Under the pieces are notes generated by a model. It saw only the letters and a list, made by a program, of their open reading frames with translations, was not told the DNA's origin and searched no databases. From NCBI RefSeq assembly GCF_900880675.1, contig NC_044206.1:651214-715213 (forward strand): 64,000 bases of DNA, in the 5' to 3' direction. A program made the translations under genes and the position numbers. Below, in pieces: positions 44,518-55,127 of this stretch. The first letter of the stretch is position 1, and each line of letters starts with the position of its first letter. Source of the DNA: Sparus aurata. Its lineage: Eukaryota; Chordata; Actinopteri; Spariformes; Sparidae.

Positions 44518-46098
44518 TCCATCCATCCATCCATTGTCAACCGCTTATCCAAAATCGGGTCGCGGGGGCAGCAGCTTCAGTAGCGAGCCCCAGACATCCC
44601 TTTCCCCGGCCACATCGGCTAACTCTGACTGGGGAATCCCCAGGCGCTCCCAGGCCAGAGAAGAGATCTAATCCCTCCACCTGGTCCTGGGTCTACCCCT
44701 AGGTCTCCTCCCAGTTGGACGTGCCAGGAACACCTCCCTAGGAAGGCGCCCTGGTGGCATCCTCATCAGATGCCCGAACCACCTCAACTGGCTCCTTTCC
44801 ACGCAGAGGAGCAGCGGCTCTACTCCGAGTCCCTCCCGGATGGCTGAGCTTCTTACCCTATCTCTAAGGGAGACCCCAGCCACCCTGCGAAGAAAACCCA
44901 TTTCGGCCGCTTGTACCCGCAATCTCATTCTTTCGGTCATGACCCATCGCTCATGACCATAGGTGAGGGTAGGGACGAAGATTGACCGGTAGATCGAGAG
45001 CTTTGCCTTTCGGCTCAGCTCCCTTTTCGTCACAACCGTGCGGTGAAGCTCATGCAACACCGCACCCGCTGCTCCGACTCTCCTGTCAATCTCCCGCCCC
45101 ATCATCCCCTCACTCGTGAACAAAACCCAGAGGTACTTGAACTCCTTCACTTGGGGCAAGGACACATTCCCCACCTGGAGTAGGCAATCCACCGGTTTCC
45201 TACTGAGAACCATGGCCTCAGATTTAGAGGTGCTGATCCTCATCCCTGCCGCTTCACACTCAGCTGCGGACTGATCCAGTGAGCGTTGTAGATCTACAGC
45301 CGATGATGCCATCAAGACCACATCATCTGCAAAAAGCAGTGATGCGATCTTAAGGTCACCGACCTGTAGCCCCTCCATACCACGACTGCGCCTTGAAATC
45401 CTGTCCATGTAAATCACAAACAGGATTGGGGACAAGGCACAGCCCTGGCGGAGGCCAACACCCACTTGGAACAAGTCCGACTTACTTCCGAGTATACGCA
45501 CACAGCTTCGCTTTGAGAATATAGGGATTGGATGGCCCTGAGAAGGGACCCCCTCACCCCATACTCCCGCAGCACCTCCCACAGAACATCCCGGGGGACC
45601 CGGTCGTACGCCTTTTCCAGATCCACAAAACACATGTGGACTGGGAGTTGTACTCCCAGGCCCCCTCCAAGACCCCTGCCAGAGTAAAGAGCTGGTCTGT
45701 TGTTCCACGACCAGGACGGAATCCGCATTGTTCCTCTTCAATCTGAGGTTCGACAATCGGCCGGACCCTCCTTTCCAGCACCTTGGAGTAGACTTTCCCA
45801 GGCAGGCTGAGTAGTGTGATACCTCTGTAATTGGCACACACCCTCTGGTCCCCTTTCTTAAAGAGAGGGACCACCACACCTGTTTGCCACTCCTTCGGCA
45901 CCGACCCCAACCCCCACGCAATGTTGAAGAGGCGTTTCAACCAAGACAGCCCCTCAACACCCAGAGCCTTCAGCATTTCTAGTGGTATCTCATCGATCCC
46001 CGGGGCTTTGCCACTGTGGAGTTGTTTGACTACCACAGTGACTTCACCCAGGGAAATCGGCGATGATACCCCATCATCCTCCAGCTCTGTCTCCATTA
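44518..46098 (-). mobile_element. 5'-truncated LINE, same family as 14992-18181
   Basis: It is 1.58 kb on the minus strand, ending in the same (ATCC)n tail. CAGGCTATATA (11 bp) is repeated exactly at 44507-44517 and 46099-46109, a clean target duplication. The 5' end starts within the RT linker, typical of incomplete reverse transcription. Confidence 0.9.
44668..46096 (-). pseudogene. LINE reverse transcriptase, truncated, two frameshifts
   Basis: The first frame (46096-45660) has KAPGIDEIPLEMLKALGVEG, NYRGITLLSLPGKVYSKVLE and EEQCGFRPGRGTTDQLFT. A second frame has HMCFVDLEKAYDRVPRDVLW. A third (45520-44668) has GVGLRQGCALSPILF, ASLLFADDVVLMA and SQLRWFGHLMRMPPGRLPRE. The copy is otherwise collinear with the 15-kb copy. 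Confidence 0.85.
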
Positions 46099-46280
46099 CA
46101 GGCTATATAATACAACTATATTATAATTAACTTAGAAGTAAATTCACAAAGAAGCACAGCTGGAGGCCGCTAAACACAACTAGAGGCAAGAGACACAACG
46201 GAAGCAGCAAACCGCGCAAAATATTTAACAATGAAGACCCGCAAAATGATGTGCGGCCAATATGACCGCTTATGGCAGAA

Positions 46281-46740
46281 ATAGGTAAAACATATCATAT
46301 TTTGTGTAATTTATATAAAAACTAAAATATAGACACTTTTAGGAAAAGTCATGTAACAGCAGTATTGATTTTTTTCATTCGGTGTTATAAGTGTTATATT
46401 TTCTCTAAAAGTGTTGATGTTTTCCTCAATTCCTAATATATACATATAATGAATAGAAGGGTCAGGGTTAACCCCTAACCCTAGGGTCATTGTTACCTGG
46501 CATCAGCTTGTGTTTTCATTTTCTATAAAACAAAAGGAGTATCTGTGGTACTTCAAATAAACACGTGAAGACTTTCTATTACTTTTTTTGCAAACCAACA
46601 GGTAGTGCCAAAAATGATCATTATAATCTCCACAGTAATACTGGTTGCCACTTTGGCCCACATCATTTCCTGTTATAGACTGACCACGGCCCCCATCACA
46701 GAAAGGAAAGTTGATGTGGCCCACACCGAAAAAAGTTTGG
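46281..46740. other. No coding; short telomere-like word
   Basis: Contains TTAACCCCTAACCCTAGGG near 46469, too short for a telomeric array. Confidence 0.3.
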
Positions 46741-46749
46741 GGACCCCTG

Positions 46750-47310
46750 CTGTCTTTCATCCATAACTCAAAGGGTCTTTGAGTTAGGGGCTGAAGAGAT
46801 CAGTGTGTTTACCATGAAAACCACAGCTCACTATCTGCTGTAGCAGCACTATCCACTGTTTATTGTACTAACTAAACACAGACACATTGACAGCTACCCA
46901 TAATACAGCCTGTATGCTTGAATTAATTCAACAAAGGCAGCCAGTCAGGGCAGAGAAGGGTGGGTCTTGCAAGTGAAAGGACAATTGTGCATTGTGTCCT
47001 ATTCCAGTACAATGATTGTGTCCATGTAATATAAATTATATATGATATGGTGCTAAGACTGTATGATATGGTGATATGGCTTATGGCCATAACCCCTGAA
47101 AATGTCCAATCTTATCTGATCTTTTCAGTTAATTAGATCCTAAAGTCTATTACACATGTATCTCCCTTGTTTCTCTTTAAAATAGAGGAGCAACCACCTC
47201 TAACTTTATGGACCAGCTTCCACCTCCTGACTTCGAAATCTAAATCACAGTGTTTAGCAAATAGGGCCAATTCCTGGGTTGAGGAGGATGCATTATATAA
47301 TTTTCTTTAG
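46750..47310. other. No recognisable feature
   Basis: Unassigned DNA. Confidence 0.25.
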
Positions 47311-47313
47311 CAG

Positions 47314-47345
47314 AGACACACACACACACACACACACGCATGCAT

Positions 47346-47383
<38 letters not shown>
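47314..47383. repeat. (CA)n microsatellite with GCATGC interruption
   Basis: Two CA runs separated by a short interruption. Confidence 0.95.
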
Positions 47384-47384
<1 letters not shown>

Positions 47385-47712
47385 TGAAGAGGCTGTCCAC
47401 TGTGTCCTGTTTTCTGCTCTGATTTGTAATTGAAGAAATAAGGGATTTTTTGTCAGCCACACTTAAATCCTTCCCCTGGGCCACAAGATAGTGCAGGAAA
47501 AGTGGTTGTGGCCAGGCAAATAACAGGATAAAGAGACAAAGACAGAGACTAGTGTAGGGAGGGGGTCTTCAGGATTTTCAAAGGTTACCACATGAAACAA
47601 AAAAAATAATTTAAATTCCCCCAGTTTTCTATAAATGAATATCAATTAGAGGTTTATGTTATTTTTCATTCAGAACTTTCATTCAGAAGGACGGAGAAAA
47701 AGACAGCGACCG

Positions 47713-47814
47713 AGAGCAAGAGCCAAAAAGCTCTCTTGCTCTGTGGCCCTTTTGAGCAACTGAGCCTGCTGCTTCACCTATAATCGGATTGTGGCTGTAG
47801 CAGCAGGCTCAGTT
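47713..47814. repeat. Two adjacent perfect hairpins
   Basis: AGAGCAAGAG (47713-47722) pairs with CTCTTGCTCT (47733-47742). CTGAGCCTGCTGCT (47760-47773) pairs with AGCAGCAGGCTCAG (47799-47812), extendable by two A-T pairs. The second has a 25-base loop. Role unknown. Confidence 0.7.
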
Positions 47815-48299
47815 TGTTTTCATGGCTGGGGAAACAGGTAGAATGGTAGGTAGCATATAATATGGCACCACTGCACACCACAAACATGTCACAACTTATA
47901 TTCACAGGAGATAACTCCTTCTCCAGGAAATCATATTGTTGTCTGTATGAGCAGAGTGGAACCACATGGACACAAAGCACAATACATCTGCATGTTATTG
48001 TTGTTATTGTGTTATTGTTTTATTGTTATTTCAAGACTAAAACATGATGTACTTTTTTTTAGCATAGTAGTAGTAACTTTTGTATATACATATATACATA
48101 TCAAATATCATTTGCAAGCCAAACACATGGCAGATGCAAAGAGCCGCCCCCCCTCGCCAAAAGCAGACATCACCATGTTTTGATCCCATTTTGGGTAAGG
48201 GGATATTTTTTGAGCCTTTTATTATCCTGCATAATATGAAGTTTTGAAAAAGCATTTTCATAAAGCAAGCATATTTGCCTTTTCTTAAGAACATGAAAA
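47815..48299. other. No recognisable feature
   Basis: AT-rich DNA, no coding. Confidence 0.25.
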
Positions 48300-48339
48300 A
48301 AATACACTAAGGTACATACAGAACAGAAGGAAATGTTCC

Positions 48340-48435
48340 AAAAATGTTTTGATTAATTTGTGATTAATCGCGAGTTAACTATGGACAAAATGTGATTAAT
48401 CGCGATTAAAAAAATTAATCGTTTAACAGCCCTAA
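48340..48435. mobile_element. hAT-like right terminus fragment
   Basis: Repeated GATTAATCGCGA words end in TTAATCGTTTAACAGCCCTA, the right terminus of a common fish hAT family (TAGGGCTGTTAAACGATTAA reversed). The left end was not found. Confidence 0.5.
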
Positions 48436-48437
48436 TT

Positions 48438-48467
48438 TATATATACATATACATATATATGTGTATG

Positions 48468-48523
<56 letters not shown>

Positions 48524-48526
48524 AAT
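48438..48526. repeat. (TA)n/(TATATG)n microsatellite
   Basis: AT-rich simple sequence directly after the hAT terminus. Confidence 0.9.
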
Positions 48527-48850
48527 TAGGGCACACACACTGTAGTGACTATAAGCCTCACTGCTTGGTTCAGTGTGAACAAACCAAGGTGGAGAAAAGG
48601 CAAGCTTTCGCTGGGGTCACTTTGTGAAAAGGGCTTTTAATGTCTCCAATCATTACATACAGAATAGCAAGGTACTGAAAGCTGAATTTTTTCCCTCAGC
48701 AGACTCTGACAAAAGACATGACACTGTTTGTGGGTATGTCCCGCTTAAATTGTTGGTCAAAAATGGTTTGCCCCTTTCAACGTCAAGTGCTCAGAGGACG
48801 AGAAGAACCTCTATTGAAGGTCTGTTGAACTAATCCGCAGATTAATTTTG
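48527..48850. other. No recognisable feature
   Basis: Contains a 69-codon random ORF (48624-48833) without recognisable motifs. Confidence 0.25.
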
Positions 48851-48861
48851 TGTGTGTGTGC

Positions 48862-48903
<42 letters not shown>
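48851..48903. repeat. (GT)n microsatellite
   Basis: Long GT run. Confidence 0.95.
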
Positions 48904-49227
48904 ACGTACACATTAGCCTCTCTCCTGCTTCTGCAGTTTTGATTAAATTGGATGGCATGCTGGAATAAATGAAGCAAGGACTTGGTGTGTACAGAGCAGT
49001 CATGTACTAATGACTCTGGATAGGGCTTACAAGACACAATCATTATCTAACAGAGTAGTGAGAAAACTTGATATTGGTGATACAGAATAAATATTTAATT
49101 GCTGTCTGGTTAAAAAATGTTTACCTCATAAACCTTGTAACCAGGTTGTCTTAAAATTTTAAATTATGAATTTGAGAAGAGAAGTTTAAGTAGTAAATCT
49201 GGGTGGGGAAAGTGAAAGCCTCATTAC
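48904..49227. other. No recognisable feature
   Basis: Unassigned. Confidence 0.25.
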
Positions 49228-49345
49228 CACCACTGAGTGCCCTTGAGCAAGGCCCTCAGCCTGTACTGGGCAGCTTCCAGGTGTGGATGTATAACTGTGT
49301 GAATGGGATCAGAGTCTTCCTGTAAAAGAAAGGGTTGCCCTCAGC
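49228..49345 (+). mobile_element. SINE body fragment
   Basis: GAGTGCCCTTGAGCAAGGCC and GTGTGGATGTATAACTGTGT followed by AAAGAAAGGGTTGCCCTCAG resemble the body of fish tRNA-SINEs. The tRNA head is missing. Confidence 0.4.
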
Positions 49346-49616
49346 GAACCTCCCCCTGACAAAACAAAGGAGGAGAAATGTGTAATGATTCAAAACAAAT
49401 ACAATTTTCAAGTTATTAGTGGTAAGTTAAGCTTCAGAGCTCTGCCAGATGGTTTTCTCAACTAGAACAAAGTTATTTGCATTAACTGTCGATGTGAACT
49501 GAGTTACCACAAGAGTTCATCGAGTCTCAAATACTACTTGCTGGCCAAGCACACAGCTGATGCAGAGAACCCTTCTCCCCCTCACCAAAGGCAAGACAAA
49601 GAAGGGCAGGTTTTTT
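49346..49616. other. No recognisable feature
   Basis: Unassigned. Confidence 0.25.
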
Positions 49617-50624
49617 GTATAGCACAATTTTGACACAAGGCAACTCAAAGGGCTTTACAGGGGAATACAATTACATTGAGATACATTAAAAATTCATTCA
49701 GTGGGCCAAAATAGGATAGGTTTAAAAAAGACAAGATGAAAGAATAAAAGTCACAGTTTTGTTGAATGCCTTAAACAGAAAAGGTCTTCAGTCTTGAGTA
49801 TTCAGGGATTTTGTTGCAGATTTTTTTCAGGGAGTTGTTGCAACCCTCAAGTTATTGTTCAGCTGTTGAAAAACAGCTTTTTCAATTGTTTTACTTTAAA
49901 TTGTGAGGTTTGATATGGGCCTATAATTATTCATGATATGTCTAGAATGTTCTTCTTCTGAGTGGTTTAATGATTGCAGTTTGCATTGCTTGTCGGAAGA
50001 CATCTGCAAGAAGAGACATGTTGACATTCTGTAGCAGATCTGGAGTCATGCCCCTGAAACTTTTTTGAAAAACCCCTGCAAATGCTGTATTATGTCTTGC
50101 AGGTTTTTGTCATTGATTGGATCAAATTGTGTCATGGTATTAGAGTTGGTTTTAGGTGGACACATGGACAGCACACCTCGTGTACCTGGTACGGTGGCAC
50201 ACATTCTAACTTTAAGGATTTTGGCAGTGAGAAAGGATGCAAATTCAGGCCCTGGTCTGACTGTCGACAGTAGCAAATAGGGCGCAGGCATTATTATTGC
50301 TTTTGGTGATTATGTCTGAGAAGAAGGACTGCCTTTTTTTAGTTCTAAATTAAAAATGTAAAGTCTCTCAAAGAAAACATAGTAATGGTCAGAGAGAGCA
50401 ACATCAGACACCAGAACCTTAGAAATGTTCAGACCCTTTGAGATAACTAAGTCCAAGATGGCGCCCCTGTTGTTTGTGGGCTGTGTCACATGCTGAGTGA
50501 GTCTGAAGTTATCAAGGACACAACTCAGTTCTTTAGTCCTCTGTCCTGCAAACATGGATGTTAAAGTCATCAACACACAAAGTCAGTGCCGATCAGAAAC
50601 AGTAACTCAACAAAGTCATCAGAG
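49617..50624 (-). mobile_element. L2-like LINE relic, minus strand, cut by a hAT element
   Basis: On the minus strand: DDFNIHV (endonuclease), LDNFRLTQHVTQPTNNRGA, LDLVISKGLNISK and VALSDHYYVFF (end of endonuclease), then MTQFDPINDKNLQDIIQHLQ, then RT scraps (MQTAIIKPL...). The order fits an L2/CR1-like element. A 3' repeat scrap (GTATAGCACAATTTTGACAC) lies at the low-coordinate side. The high-coordinate side ends exactly at the hAT terminus at 50625, so the hAT inserted into the endonuclease region. Many stops. Confidence 0.7.
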
Positions 50625-50767
50625 CAGTGGTCACCAACCTTTTGGAGCCCAAGATCCCTGACCTCGGTCCTGAACAAAGAAAAGATCTACCTATTGAAGC
50701 ATTGCGAGAAAAAAGCCCAAATACTTTCACATCAAAGCCTTTTATTTAGGCAAACTCTGGCATATTA

Positions 50768-51285
50768 GACCTTGTCCACACGTACCAAAACAATCTTTTT
50801 TTTCTCCGTCTTCCTCGGCTTTGTTTCAAGAATATTTGCGTCCACACGGATCCACTGAAAACGACTCAAAACACTGTCGTTCATATTCCAGGCCTCTAGG
50901 TGGCGCTTCATCAAGAACGGAGAAGAATAGACGGAGCATGCGCATAAAGCTTGCGCGCTGTTTACAAACAGACAGTAGAAGGAGAATCCGAAAACAAGAA
51001 GAAGAAGACAAAAATGGCTAGTGCAAGAAAACCAGAAGCGATTGTGTGGACCGTTAATGAGGTCGAACTGCTGCTGCGACTCACACTCGACTACAAGGCG
51101 AGTAAGTTGCAAGAAACACGAACATTGTTGTTGTTGTTGTTGTTATGAGACATCGCGTTCAGCGGGGTGGGGGCGATGGCGTCATCGTTTTGGAAAGTAT
51201 GCGGATTCGCCATCCACACAAGAACGGGAGGGCTGCGTTTTCTGATTTTTTTCACCCTGAGACCCGTTTTCAAAAGATGGACATG
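50768..51285 (+). mobile_element. Small nonautonomous element with one coding exon (ISL2EU-like?)
   Basis: It starts near GACCTTGTCCACACGTACC and its right part, reversed, has GTGTGGATGGCGAATCCG and AAACGATGACGCCATCG. 'Exactly this sort of outward-matched CCACACG / CGTGTGG layout' is common in a fish DNA-element group I recall as ISL2EU-like, but boundaries and name are uncertain. Confidence 0.4.
51014..51101 (+). pseudogene. First coding exon of the nested small element
   Basis: ATG 51014 gives MASARKPEAIVWTVNEVELL, LRLTLDYKAS and a GTAAGT donor. The W-T-x-x-E-V-x-L-L pattern resembles the first helix of a Myb/SANT-like domain. No second exon follows; a (TTG)n run and the right arm come next, so the copy is an internal-deletion derivative. 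Confidence 0.4.
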
Positions 51286-51632
51286 CTTCATTTAAGTTAC
51301 TACATTTACTTTTGTTCACATTAGGAAAGAAATCTACACATTTTGTAATGATGAGATTCATACCAACACAAAGAATAAATCTACTTACATAACTGAATTA
51401 TGCACATTAAAAACATTAAAATCAACACATTTTTTTAACAAGAGTTAATTATGAAGCTTATGAACTTGCCTCATGTTAGTTACTACGCTTACTTTTTTAA
51501 CATGTAAACAGCAGAATGAGTGGCAACAACTTCCCCAGTTAATGAAATGAAATGCAGTTAAGACCCATCTCATGCAGTACCACACTTTTACAGTGCCAAC
51601 AGGCAAAGCTTTTGCAGGTATGTTGGGTCAAG

Positions 51633-53270
51633 TCAGTGTGAGGGTTGTGATTGTATACTGTCTGTGAGTTCTTTGTAGTTTGGCTCATAGCTGCAGACAG
51701 CCAAACTGAGGCAGTCTGTGAGGTGTCTGTCAGTGAGGCAGCTCCTATACTTGGATTTGATTATTTTCATCTGTGAAAATGCCATTTTACAGAGGTAAGT
51801 GGATCCAAAGTAGGTACTCACTTTCAGTGCGCATATAGTGAGGAGGGGAAACTTCTCTCTGCTTACAAGTCCCCAAAAGTCACTGTCCCTTGATCTGCTT
51901 TTCAGTTCTGTGTCATTTTGCAAATCAATGATCTCCATGTCAACACCACTTTGCAAAGCAAACACTTAGTGAAATGTGGCTGCTACCTGCTCTATATCAG
52001 TGGGCTGGAATGGGTTTGAGGCAAATGCATCAATGTCCTCCTTGACATCTAACTCACCAAAACGCTGACTGAACTGGAAATCTGTGGAAATCCTTGTCTT
52101 TGATCGCTTGTGCTATTTTGTCCAGGTTAGGATAATGCGTTAGCTTCCTTGTATTCAGATGTGCAGTCCAATCAGTGCTTGGCCTTGAATGCGTTCACAG
52201 CACATATCATGTGAAATAGGTATCTGTATTTTCCCTGGATGTCAGTGTTGAGTGCATTGAGTTTTGCCGTTAAATCCGTCAAAAATTTCAGGCCAAGTGG
52301 CCATGAATCATCAGACAATATTTTGTTCTCCTCATGCCTCGTTGACAGAAAAGTCTTTATCTCAGGCAGCAAGTCAACAAATCGCTGTAGCACTTTGCCG
52401 CGACTCAGCCAGCGAACATCTGCATGGAGAATTAGGTCTCCATAAGCGGCATCAAGCTCATCCATTAACAATTTGAATAAGTGGTGTTGAAGAGCTTTAG
52501 CACGAATCAAGTAGATCAATCTGACCACCAATGTCACAACATGAGAAAAGTCCACGACTTTCCCCACTAAGGCCTGCTGATGAATTACGTAGTGATAACT
52601 CATAAAGTCTGGGAAAGCAGGATCATTGTGGCATAGAGCAATAAAACCAGAGTGCACACCGCACATCGCCGGTGCCCCATCAGTAGTGATCGCTAACAGT
52701 TTATGAATGGGAACGTCATTTTCAAGGACATATTCATTGAACTTACTGAAAACATCCTCACCTCTTGTTCTGTCCTTTGAGTGCAAAAGAGTGAGAAAGT
52801 CCTCCATCATTGTAGAATCCTGGAAAGCCATTCTGACAAACACAACCAGCTGAGCTGTGTTGGTTACATCAGGAGATTCATCCAATTGCAGTGATAAATA
52901 TTCACAAAGCGACAAGTCCCTTAACACCTGTCGATCCACGTCCTCCGACAGTACTTTGACCCTTCTTGTCACTGTTGCAGGGCCGAGTGGGACACTGCTG
53001 AGTGCTGGTTTTATGTCATCTTTGTTTTTGAAATCTTTGAAAACTGTGTTGGTGGTGATAGCCATGGCCTCCTTGAATAACTCCCCATCTGTAAAAGGCT
53101 TCTTGTGTTTAGCCAAAAGGTGACTTACACGATATGATGCTTCTGTCGCCTTATGTCGAACAGCAGGTTTAGCGAAGAGCGACTGCTGGCCTTTCAATGC
53201 CGATTTTAGATCCTCAACTTTCTTAGCACAGATAGCACTTTTTAGTGGAAAGAGGTCCTTTGACTTTCAG
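51633..53270 (-). pseudogene. hAT transposase (ZBED/SCAND3-like), largest open frame 341 codons
   Basis: The main frame (53197-52172) contains EASYRVSHLLAKHKKPFTDG, SLQLDESPDVTNTAQLVVF (first Asp), LLAITTDGAPAMCGVHSGFI (second Asp region), YHYVIHQQALVGK and ILHADVRWLSRGKVLQRF. Upstream in the same strand ICAKKVEDLKSALKGQQ leads from the expected BED-finger side, which is missing or cut. Downstream, after a frameshift and an in-frame stop, 51965-51633 has FPLLTICALKVSTYFGSTYL and MKIIKSKYRSCLTDRHL, the dimerisation region with its catalytic Glu side. The family is the one that gave rise to vertebrate GTF2IRD2/SCAND3/ZBED5-like genes. As it stands it cannot make a full transposase. Confidence 0.85.
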
Positions 53271-53333
53271 GTGGTTGGTGTCGTGGTGCCGCTCCAGATT
53301 CCCTCTTTTACTCAGCGCTTGAGTTTGGTGGCA

Positions 53334-53393
53334 TTTTCATCCAGAATGGGAGTAAGAATTTATTTTTACGTTAGTAAAAGACAAGAGTATATG
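53334..53393. repeat. Left arm of a palindrome around the family-B element
   Basis: TTTTCATCCAGAATGGGAG and GTTAGTAAAAGACAAG are repeated in inverted orientation at 55705-55770 (about 85-90% by eye). Removing the B element brings the arms together as a hairpin with a loop of roughly 20 bases. Confidence 0.7.
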
Positions 53394-54042
53394 CAGTGTT
53401 GGGCATGTTACTTAAAAAAAGTAATTAGTTATAGTTACTTCTTCCAAAAAGCAACTAATTTAGTAACGGAATTACTCCACTATAAATGTAACTACTTACC
53501 AGGAAAAGTAACTATTGCGTTTTAATTATTCCCCCTTTTGAGCTTGGCATTCATTTTAGCTACTCGGCATCCATGTATTTAGAAAATGTCTTTCTGCCTG
53601 GCGGACCGGCTGATATTTTTGCCAATGAGTGCTCTGAAGGAGTCTGAGTCAGCTGTTGATAACAGGAGCATGTTCTCAACAACATACCTGTCTATCATTG
53701 CATTCAGTTCAGTCTGTGTCAAGTTTTTGTGAAGCTGGAGCAGAAAAATCCAGCTGTAGCTGCTCGGACAGCTCCGTGTCCTTCTGTGTTAGCGGAGCTC
53801 ACGTTAGCCACACCAGAGGGGTGTACTGCGAAGCCAGTTTAGTGGGTTAGCGAGGTATGTTGAGTCTAAAGCCAGGCTTCCCTGTACTACAAAGGTGGCT
53901 CTCTTTGAACCCGGGTAGATCTCCATGGTAACTTATGCTTAGCTCATAACCTGGTCCCGACCAGGTTATGTTCAGAGTTTCAGCTTAAAATCGGCTATAA
54001 AAGCGCCGCTGTTTCACTGTGTAGGCCCTAACTCATTCAGAG

Positions 54043-54353
54043 ATGGCGTCACCATTCATTGAGAACCCGGTGGACCTGGGAGCAAGAATTATTCGGGCAG
54101 CACCACGACGTGAGCGGCGCTGATCCGCTGGCATTTCCTGATGAAATTCTCTATGAGCAATATAAATTTTCAGCCGAGGGAATACGGTACATTTGCTCAC
54201 TTATTGAGCCGAGTGGCAGGAATGCCACTCGAAGAAGCTGTGCGCTCACTGTCAGGCAAACTGTTTGTGTAGCCCTTCGTCTTTTTTTCCACGGGAACCT
54301 ACTTACATTCAGTTGGTGATGCAGAAAATCTGAGCAAGAACACACACTGACAA
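54043..54353 (+). pseudogene. HARBI1-like transposase fragment, frameshifted
   Basis: ATG 54043 starts MASPFIENPVDLGARIIRAA. A shifted frame continues DPLAFPDEILYEQYKFSAEG, IRYICSLIEPSGRNATRRS and LTVRQTVCVALRLFF. Another shift gives SVGDAENLSKN before a stop. The same region as the copy at 25776, and also without the DDE core. Confidence 0.75.
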
Positions 54354-54974
54354 AATGATGGGCAGCTTGGCTACATACCACTTTGAATGATGTTTTTGTA
54401 TTTGGCTCTAACTTGCTGCCATGTCCAACTGCTGCTTCCACATCTTAATAAAATGCAATATGAAATATTTATTAGGCCAACCTAGTATTTATCTGTCACA
54501 GATAATGAGTAAAGTTAATTATTTTATTGATGTGGCCATGAATAAACTGATGAACTGATCAATGTTTCACCTGTTGTAGGGCAGTGTACGCCCAAACACA
54601 AATCTTACAGGCTTGAGCTATTTTCACTGTCAAAAAGGTCTTTATTGTCATTGTACAGGGACAGTAGCTACATTTGCTTGTTCATCCCGACACAGTAATA
54701 CAAAAAAAAAAACACTGAACATTTATAACCTACGCACACTCAGCCTCGCTTTCAATAAAACACACACGCGCATTCTATTACTGAGATCAGTAAAATGTGA
54801 AAACAATATAGACATCATTCAAAAATGAAAAAAGATAGTTGTTGCTTCAGTTTATTTATTTTTTAAATGGATGAGGGTTAATATGTAAAAGTTGCACAAT
54901 ATTGAGCTTTCAGAAATTAAAACAATAAGGGCATAATATAATATTGATCATAATATTAATCATTGTTAACTTAC

Positions 54975-55127
54975 GCATTTACGTCAGCAAGTTTCTGCCA
55001 GCAGCCCTCCCTCGCTGTATTGGCGCCGACAGTGTCACTTTTTGGTGGTTTCTTTGAATTCTTCATAGCCTTGCATAATAAGAATCTGCTCATCTTGAGT
55101 AAAATATGTGGCCCGGGATCGATCCAT
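54975..55127 (-). pseudogene. Myb/SANT-like exon of the nested Harbinger
   Basis: ATG at 55127 (minus) gives MDRSRATYFTQDEQILIMQG and YEEFKETTKK, then a stop. One base shift gives TAREGCWQKLADVNA to a GTAAGT donor. It matches the NAIF1-type first exon. Frameshifted. Confidence 0.65.

Larger units (their letters stand above)
43507..46280 (-). mobile_element. piggyBac-like element remnant interrupted by a LINE
   Basis: AGCCGTAAGCCGTGATTTTG (43504-) and the reverse of TGACCGCTTATGGCA near 46275 form imperfect inverted ends with GACCGC words. This fits nonautonomous or decayed piggyBac copies. Between them lies a minus-strand transposase C-terminal pseudogene and, inside that, the LINE with its target duplication. 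Confidence 0.5.
42985..46749. mobile_element. Pair of hAT termini enclosing nested elements
   Basis: The left end is CAGGGGTCTCCATACTATGG and the right end reversed is CAGGGGTCCCCAAACTTTTT; both then have GGGCCACATC. This is a classic hAT inverted terminus. The enclosed 3.76 kb contains a piggyBac remnant and a LINE. No convincing 8-bp duplication is visible (TTCATTTT versus CTGTCTTT), so these could be the ends of one element or of two copies. Confidence 0.55.
50625..53393 (-). mobile_element. hAT element with transposase ORF; 5' side cut by family-B element
   Basis: The left terminus is CAGTGGTCACCAACCTTTTG. The transposase reads on the minus strand, so this is its 3' end. The 5' terminus was not found: the family-B element (from 53394) sits just beyond the transposase start. 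An unrelated small element (about 50768-51285) is nested in the 3' part. Confidence 0.75.

Noticed and set aside
43876..44702. Plus-strand ORFs of about 110 codons
   Set aside because: Antisense to the piggyBac-type and LINE pseudogenes; no motif of their own.
46463..46490. Telomeric repeat
   Set aside because: Only about two CCCTAA units; too short for an interstitial telomere array.
48624..48833. 69-codon ORF as a gene
   Set aside because: No motif, no splice or promoter context, and length expected by chance.
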